The translations under genes were made by a program, and so were the position numbers. A stretch of DNA of 37,242 nt from Candidatus Magnetominusculus dajiuhuensis (GTDB taxonomy: Bacteria > Nitrospirota > Thermodesulfovibrionia > Thermodesulfovibrionales > Magnetobacteriaceae): the NCBI GenBank assembly GCA_015233465.1, contig JADFXP010000024.1:1-37242 (forward strand), read 5' to 3'. Below, piece by piece: positions 34,064 through 37,242 of the stretch (position 1 is its first letter; the number at the start of each line of letters is the position of its first letter). The notes beneath the pieces were generated by a model. It was not told where the DNA came from, did no database searches, and worked only from the letters and a program-made list of their open reading frames with translations.

Positions 34064-34103
34064 GATTATGGTGATGAAATTATGTAATCAAATCGGGGGA
34101 TTT

Positions 34104-34280
34104 ATGGGAGATGTTCAAGAAGGTTGTCCTTATCGCTCTATTCTCAATACTTGTAAAGGAATGCAATATAGTAAGGTTAGTAAGACATATGTAAATTTAT
34201 TTTGTAAGACCATAGTAAAATATGAAACTTGTTTCTTTTATTTTGTTGCTAAAGCCCTTGATAATTTCAATGCTATGTAA
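34104..34280 (+). CDS. Cys-rich microprotein B
   Basis: A 58-residue protein, MGDVQEGCPYRSILNTCKGM at the N terminus and YETCFFYFVAKAL near the C terminus. Cys at 8, 17, 34 and 43 match four of the Cys of the product at 33630. GGGGGA lies directly upstream of ATG 34104; a longer in-frame start at 34062 is possible but has no ribosome site. The C-terminal FFYFVAKAL is hydrophobic. The gene is probably a paralogue of microprotein A. Function unknown. Confidence 0.6.
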   Translation: MGDVQEGCPYRSILNTCKGMQYSKVSKTYVNLFCKTIVKYETCFFYFVAKALDNFNAM

Positions 34281-34418
34281 TATGTTTTTAATCGTAGATA
34301 ACTAAATAAAGCGGAAAATTTATATCTTATATGAAAAAAATTGAATTATAAAATAATAAAAAACTTATATCGGTTCATGATTATTAATCGTTGGAATAGC
34401 ATTGTATGAACTTCAACC

Positions 34419-34592
34419 TTAACCGTTCATAATGTCAATTATATCGGTTGAGTGATCTTGTAATATTTTTTGCTTAACTAATGTGGCATGTATAAACTGG
34501 CTTAAAGAGATATTAGCTTTTTTAGCCTGTTCATGCAGGATATTAAACTCTTCAACTGTTACACGCAAATAAAAAGTCTTAGATTTTGTCAT
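34419..34592 (-). CDS. Ribbon-helix-helix DNA-binding protein
   Basis: A 57-residue protein, MTKSKTFYLRVTVEEFNILH then EQAKKANISLSQFIHATLV. The N-terminal strand (KTFYLRVT) followed by two helices with ISLSQFIHATL is typical of the ribbon-helix-helix fold, as in plasmid MobC-type accessory proteins, copy-control proteins and antitoxins. It would bind DNA as a dimer. No toxin partner is adjacent. It is opposite in direction to its neighbours and may control the element's replication or transfer. Confidence 0.7.
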   Translation of the reverse strand: MTKSKTFYLRVTVEEFNILHEQAKKANISLSQFIHATLVKQKILQDHSTDIIDIMNG

Positions 34593-34754
34593 TTGTCAAT
34601 TTAAAAGTTCATTAAATCAATATTAATTCAATTATTTCAAGGCAATAGGTTATTCAATTAATTACAACATAATTTATCATAAAATTAGTTTCAAGTCAAC
34701 CTGATGTTATAAATATATATCCCATTAAACCTATCAATAAGTGATTCCAATTGT

Positions 34755-34827
34755 ATATATTTCCAAGCCTTCCGGATATATTTCTCTTGCCCTCATGAAC
34801 ATCAGGTAATATTTGAATAGCTATCTC
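34755..34827. repeat. 73-bp direct repeat, copy 2, with two iteron-like units
   Basis: Second copy of the repeat at 33439-33511. Iteron-like ATATATTTCC at 34755-34764 and ATATATTTCT at 34776-34785 again lie 21 bp apart, two helical turns. It lies about 550 bp before the primase gene. Confidence 0.85.
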
Positions 34828-35129
34828 TCTTATGAAATAGCAAAATAATTGGTATTCAAAACATATCTTTATATTCCTTCAGATTTATTCTTATATATAC
34901 CTGCCAGCCAAATATTCATCCGATAAACCCTATACTGAAATCTATATCTTGTCATTATATTGGTATAGAAATAGTGGTTGTTATTTTCAAAGCCAAGAAA
35001 GATATATCTCAAGGGCTGGGAAAGATATAACTATTTCAAACCATTCAATCTATATTTTTATAACCTCTCTGAATATAACTCATACAAAACACGATCAGCT
35101 TTTGCTATGCACTCATCAAGGTTATTTAA

Positions 35130-35257
35130 GACCGCCGTAGAAGGTTTTTTTATGACGTTGAAGGGCGAATAGCCAGTCATTAAAGTTCTTCTTTTTGCCA
35201 TATAACAATCATAGAAGAAGGATTAATTCTGAGAATATTCGCCCTTAAACTACGGTC
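35130..35257. other. Nested inverted repeat with three stems (structured RNA or origin candidate)
   Basis: Three stems nest around one loop. Outer: GACCG..GTAG at 35130-35140 with CTACGGTC at 35250-35257. Middle: AAGGGCGAAT at 35161-35170 with ATTCGCCCTT at 35237-35246, 10 bp perfect. Inner: ATTAA at 35179-35183 and TTCTTCT at 35186-35192 with AGAAGAA at 35213-35219 and TTAAT at 35223-35227. The apical loop is about 20 nt, and the left arm carries a 20-nt bulge between outer and middle stems. It lies 122 bp before the primase gene. A replication origin, a structured RNA or a transfer origin are all possible. Confidence 0.65.
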
Positions 35258-35295
35258 TGCTTGAGTTGACTAATTTTAGATTTCTGGAGGTATAA

Positions 35296-35322
35296 ATGGA
35301 AAAGTGTTTAATAGGTAGTTGA
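35296..35322 (+). CDS. Eight-codon leader peptide frame, tentative
   Basis: ATG 35296 has an ideal ribosome site (GGAGG, 5 nt upstream) but the frame MEKCLIGS ends at TGA after eight codons. It lies between the nested inverted repeat and the primase start. A leader peptide controlling the downstream gene is possible. It could also be a chance match or the start of a decayed gene. Confidence 0.3.
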   Translation: MEKCLIGS

Positions 35323-35379
35323 ATTAGGATTTGAAAGATGGATTTTCTGTCTTAATCATGTAGTACAGGAGTAAGTTTT

Positions 35380-37242
35380 ATGGAAACACAAGACACATCA
35401 AGGATAACATCGGGGGCGAGTATCCTTGATTATGCAAAATATTATATTAGTAAAGGTTGGTCAGTTATACCTATAAAGCCATGTAGTAAAGTTCCTATAT
35501 TATCTTCATGGAAGAAGTTTCAAGAAAGATACCCAACTAAAGATGAATTAATAGAATGGTTTGGGAACGGGTCTGAAAATAATATCGCTATAGTTACAGG
35601 TAAACTTTCCAACCTTGTAGTCATTGATCTTGATAGTGAGGCAACGCTGCAATTTGCAAAGGATAACAATTTTCAAGACACCCCGACAGTTAAAACTGGC
35701 AGAGGGTATCACATGTATTATCAATATAAAGAAGGAGTACGTAATTTTCAAAAAAGGGCAGAGTTTCCTGATATAGATTTAAGGGCAGAAGGTGGAATTA
35801 TAGTTGCGCCGCCGTCTAAACATGAAACAGGACATATTTATTATTGGATGAAAGGAAAAACACCTGATGACTTACCATTTGCATCTCTGCCACAAATTAT
35901 ATTAGAAAATAAGACTAACAAGCAGACATCCATAAAAGACCTTTATAAAGGGGTTCCAGAGGGTCAAAGGAATAGTGCGTTAGTTCGCTTAACTATTTCT
36001 TGGTGTAATGAAGGGCTATCATTTGATGATTGTCTTGAGAATGCTCATATGATTAATCAAAACAACCAACCCCCATTACCACTCAATGAAGTCGAGGCAA
36101 CAGTCAAAAGTATATTCAATAAACATCAGAATGGAAGCAGCCAATACTTCAATAAAAATACCTTTATTCCATCTAATCTGGTCAATGAAATAATGGATAA
36201 GCATAAATTCTGTTATGCTGGAGGAGTCTTATATGCGTATAAAGATGGCTATTATCAGACATCTGGAGAAAATCTGATTAATAAGTTATGTTTTGAGCTA
36301 TTAGGCAAGAAAGTGCGGAATAACTATTTGGTTGAAGCTGTTAATCTTATAGAGAAGAAGAATCTTGTTGAAGTAGATGACTTCAATCAGCATAAAAATC
36401 TTATAAACCTCAAAAATGGAATGTATGATATTGAGAAAAAGATTCTATTACCACATGATGAGAAATACCTTTCTACTGTAAGAATTCCAGTAACCTATGA
36501 TCCTGTAGCAACTTGTCTACAGATAGAGAAATTCTTTAGCAGCTCTCTACCTGTGGATTGTATAAACATAGCATATGAATTATTTGGATATTCAATGATA
36601 CCAGATACAAGCTGCGAAAAAGCATTTATGCTGACAGGCTCTGGGGCTAACGGGAAATCAGTCTTATTGAATCTCTTTAAAACATTTTTAAGTAAAGATA
36701 ACGTCTCAAATATTCCATTGCAGGAATTATCTGAAAACAAGTTTAAAAGGGCAGAGTTAGTTGGTAAACTCGCTAATGTATTCGCTGATTTAGACGGTAG
36801 AACATTAGAGTCAACTAACTATTTGAAGACAATTGTCTCAGGTGACCCGATAGACGCAGAGAAAAAGAACAAAGACCCTTTCTCATTTCATCCATATGCA
36901 AGATTAATCTTTTCAGCTAATGATATACCCTTATCAAGGGAACAGAATCTCGCCTATTATAGAAGATGGTCAATTATTCCGTTTTCTAATACCTTTACAG
37001 GAGATAAGGCTGATAGAAATTTGATCTCTAAGCTTATTAATCCAACAGAACTATCGGGATTACTCAATAAGGCACTGGAAGGTTTAAGCCGTCTATATGG
37101 TAATAATAAGATATTTTCAGAAAGTGAAGCTGTCAAAAAGGCAATGGAGAGTTACCAGAAATCTAATGATCCAGTTTCAGCCTTTATAAGTGATAGATGT
37201 GAACTTGATATAGAAAGTAGGATAGAGAGAACAACTCTTTCT
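35380..37242 (+). CDS. P4/D5-type primase-helicase of a mobile element (partial, runs off the right edge)
   Basis: 621 codons are visible and the frame is open at the window end. Start ATG 35380 has AGGAG 8 nt upstream. N terminus: bifunctional primase-polymerase domain (WSVIPIKPCSKVPILSSWKK, NIAIVTG, VVIDLD with the catalytic acidic residues, GGIIVAPPSKHETG). Next comes a PriCT-like helical domain (VPEGQRNSALVRLTISWCN). Then a D5_N region and a superfamily 3 helicase: Walker A TGSGANGKSVLLN near residue 425, Walker B LANVFADLDG, and motif C RLIFSANDIP followed by AYYRRWSIIPF. Such proteins start replication of phages, satellites and integrative plasmids. It marks the stretch after selC as a replicating mobile element. 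Confidence 0.92.
   Translation, partial: METQDTSRITSGASILDYAKYYISKGWSVIPIKPCSKVPILSSWKKFQERYPTKDELIEWFGNGSENNIAIVTGKLSNLVVIDLDSEATLQFAKDNNFQDTPTVKTGRGYHMYYQYKEGVRNFQKRAEFPDIDLRAEGGIIVAPPSKHETGHIYYWMKGKTPDDLPFASLPQIILENKTNKQTSIKDLYKGVPEGQRNSALVRLTISWCNEGLSFDDCLENAHMINQNNQPPLPLNEVEATVKSIFNKHQNGSSQYFNKNTFIPSNLVNEIMDKHKFCYAGGVLYAYKDGYYQTSGENLINKLCFELLGKKVRNNYLVEAVNLIEKKNLVEVDDFNQHKNLINLKNGMYDIEKKILLPHDEKYLSTVRIPVTYDPVATCLQIEKFFSSSLPVDCINIAYELFGYSMIPDTSCEKAFMLTGSGANGKSVLLNLFKTFLSKDNVSNIPLQELSENKFKRAELVGKLANVFADLDGRTLESTNYLKTIVSGDPIDAEKKNKDPFSFHPYARLIFSANDIPLSREQNLAYYRRWSIIPFSNTFTGDKADRNLISKLINPTELSGLLNKALEGLSRLYGNNKIFSESEAVKKAMESYQKSNDPVSAFISDRCELDIESRIERTTLS

Larger units (their letters stand above)
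34593..35379. other. 787-bp region without a convincing protein gene
   Basis: This stretch holds the second copy of the 73-bp repeat (34755-34827), a long nested inverted repeat (35130-35257) and an eight-codon leader frame (35296-35322). Short open frames of about 60 codons at 34949-35172 overlap one another, have no ribosome sites and no recognisable protein character, so I do not call them genes. The composition is very AT-rich, as expected of an origin or regulatory region upstream of the primase gene. Confidence 0.6.

Noticed and set aside
34949..35172. Two overlapping open frames of about 63 codons
   Set aside because: They overlap in different frames, lack ribosome sites and have no recognisable domain; they lie in AT-rich repeat-containing DNA.
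35130..35257. Integron attC site
   Set aside because: The arms lack the conserved GTTRRRY and RYYYAAC core sites and there is no cassette-like gene order.

Overview
The window comes from an AT-rich Gram-negative bacterium. An outer membrane is indicated by a Wzi-like barrel, three smaller signal-peptide barrel proteins, a lipoprotein and an MsbA-type exporter. Phosphatidylethanolamine synthesis runs through Psd and PssA. The cell is chemotactic or otherwise sensory (MCP, CheY, hybrid kinase) and decodes UGA as selenocysteine, because a complete tRNA-Sec gene is present. The psd-pssA-leuA run and the repeat-rich AT genome resemble Nitrospirota or former Deltaproteobacteria, but nothing here fixes the phylum.

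Layout. 1-2318 (minus): a truncated gene ending in a perfect 12-bp coding repeat, a secreted or anchored protein of unknown function, and a NIF3-family protein. 2433-7949: a Wzi-like porin, a 56-residue classical C2H2 zinc-finger microprotein, divergent tsaD and rsmD, ispF, and an MCP. 8014-10846 (minus): a barrel protein, thiG-thiS, a small Cys protein, and a family-4 uracil-DNA glycosylase. 10929-16661 (plus): an MsbA-like exporter, a membrane PH-like gene broken by an amber codon, metK and ahcY. 16748-20393 is a conflict-type islet: an MNT/HEPN pair, an AT-rich P-loop ATPase with a membrane partner, and a RelE-like toxin gene broken by an ochre codon beside an intact antitoxin. 20613-27806 (plus): a cysE-cysS fusion, a ClC channel with CBS domains, psd-pssA-leuA. 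27870-32310 (minus): a lipoprotein, rubredoxin, two barrel proteins, CheY, a hybrid kinase and a DUF697-like membrane protein. 32444-33199 is a YdcF/ElyC-like protein.

selC at 33208-33305 marks a change of content. The rest of the window has no recognisable housekeeping gene. It holds two related Cys-rich microproteins, a ribbon-helix-helix protein, two copies of a 73-bp repeat carrying 21-bp-phased iteron-like units, a nested inverted repeat with three stems, and a P4-type primase-helicase running off the right edge. This looks like an integrated replicating element placed at selC, a classic tRNA integration target. No integrase is seen in the window.

Two families of short palindromic repeats are scattered between genes. 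One copy has been absorbed into the 3' end of rsmD and supplies the ribosome binding site of ispF. Several genes have a TATAAT-like box only 5-7 nt before the start codon, which suggests leaderless transcripts.
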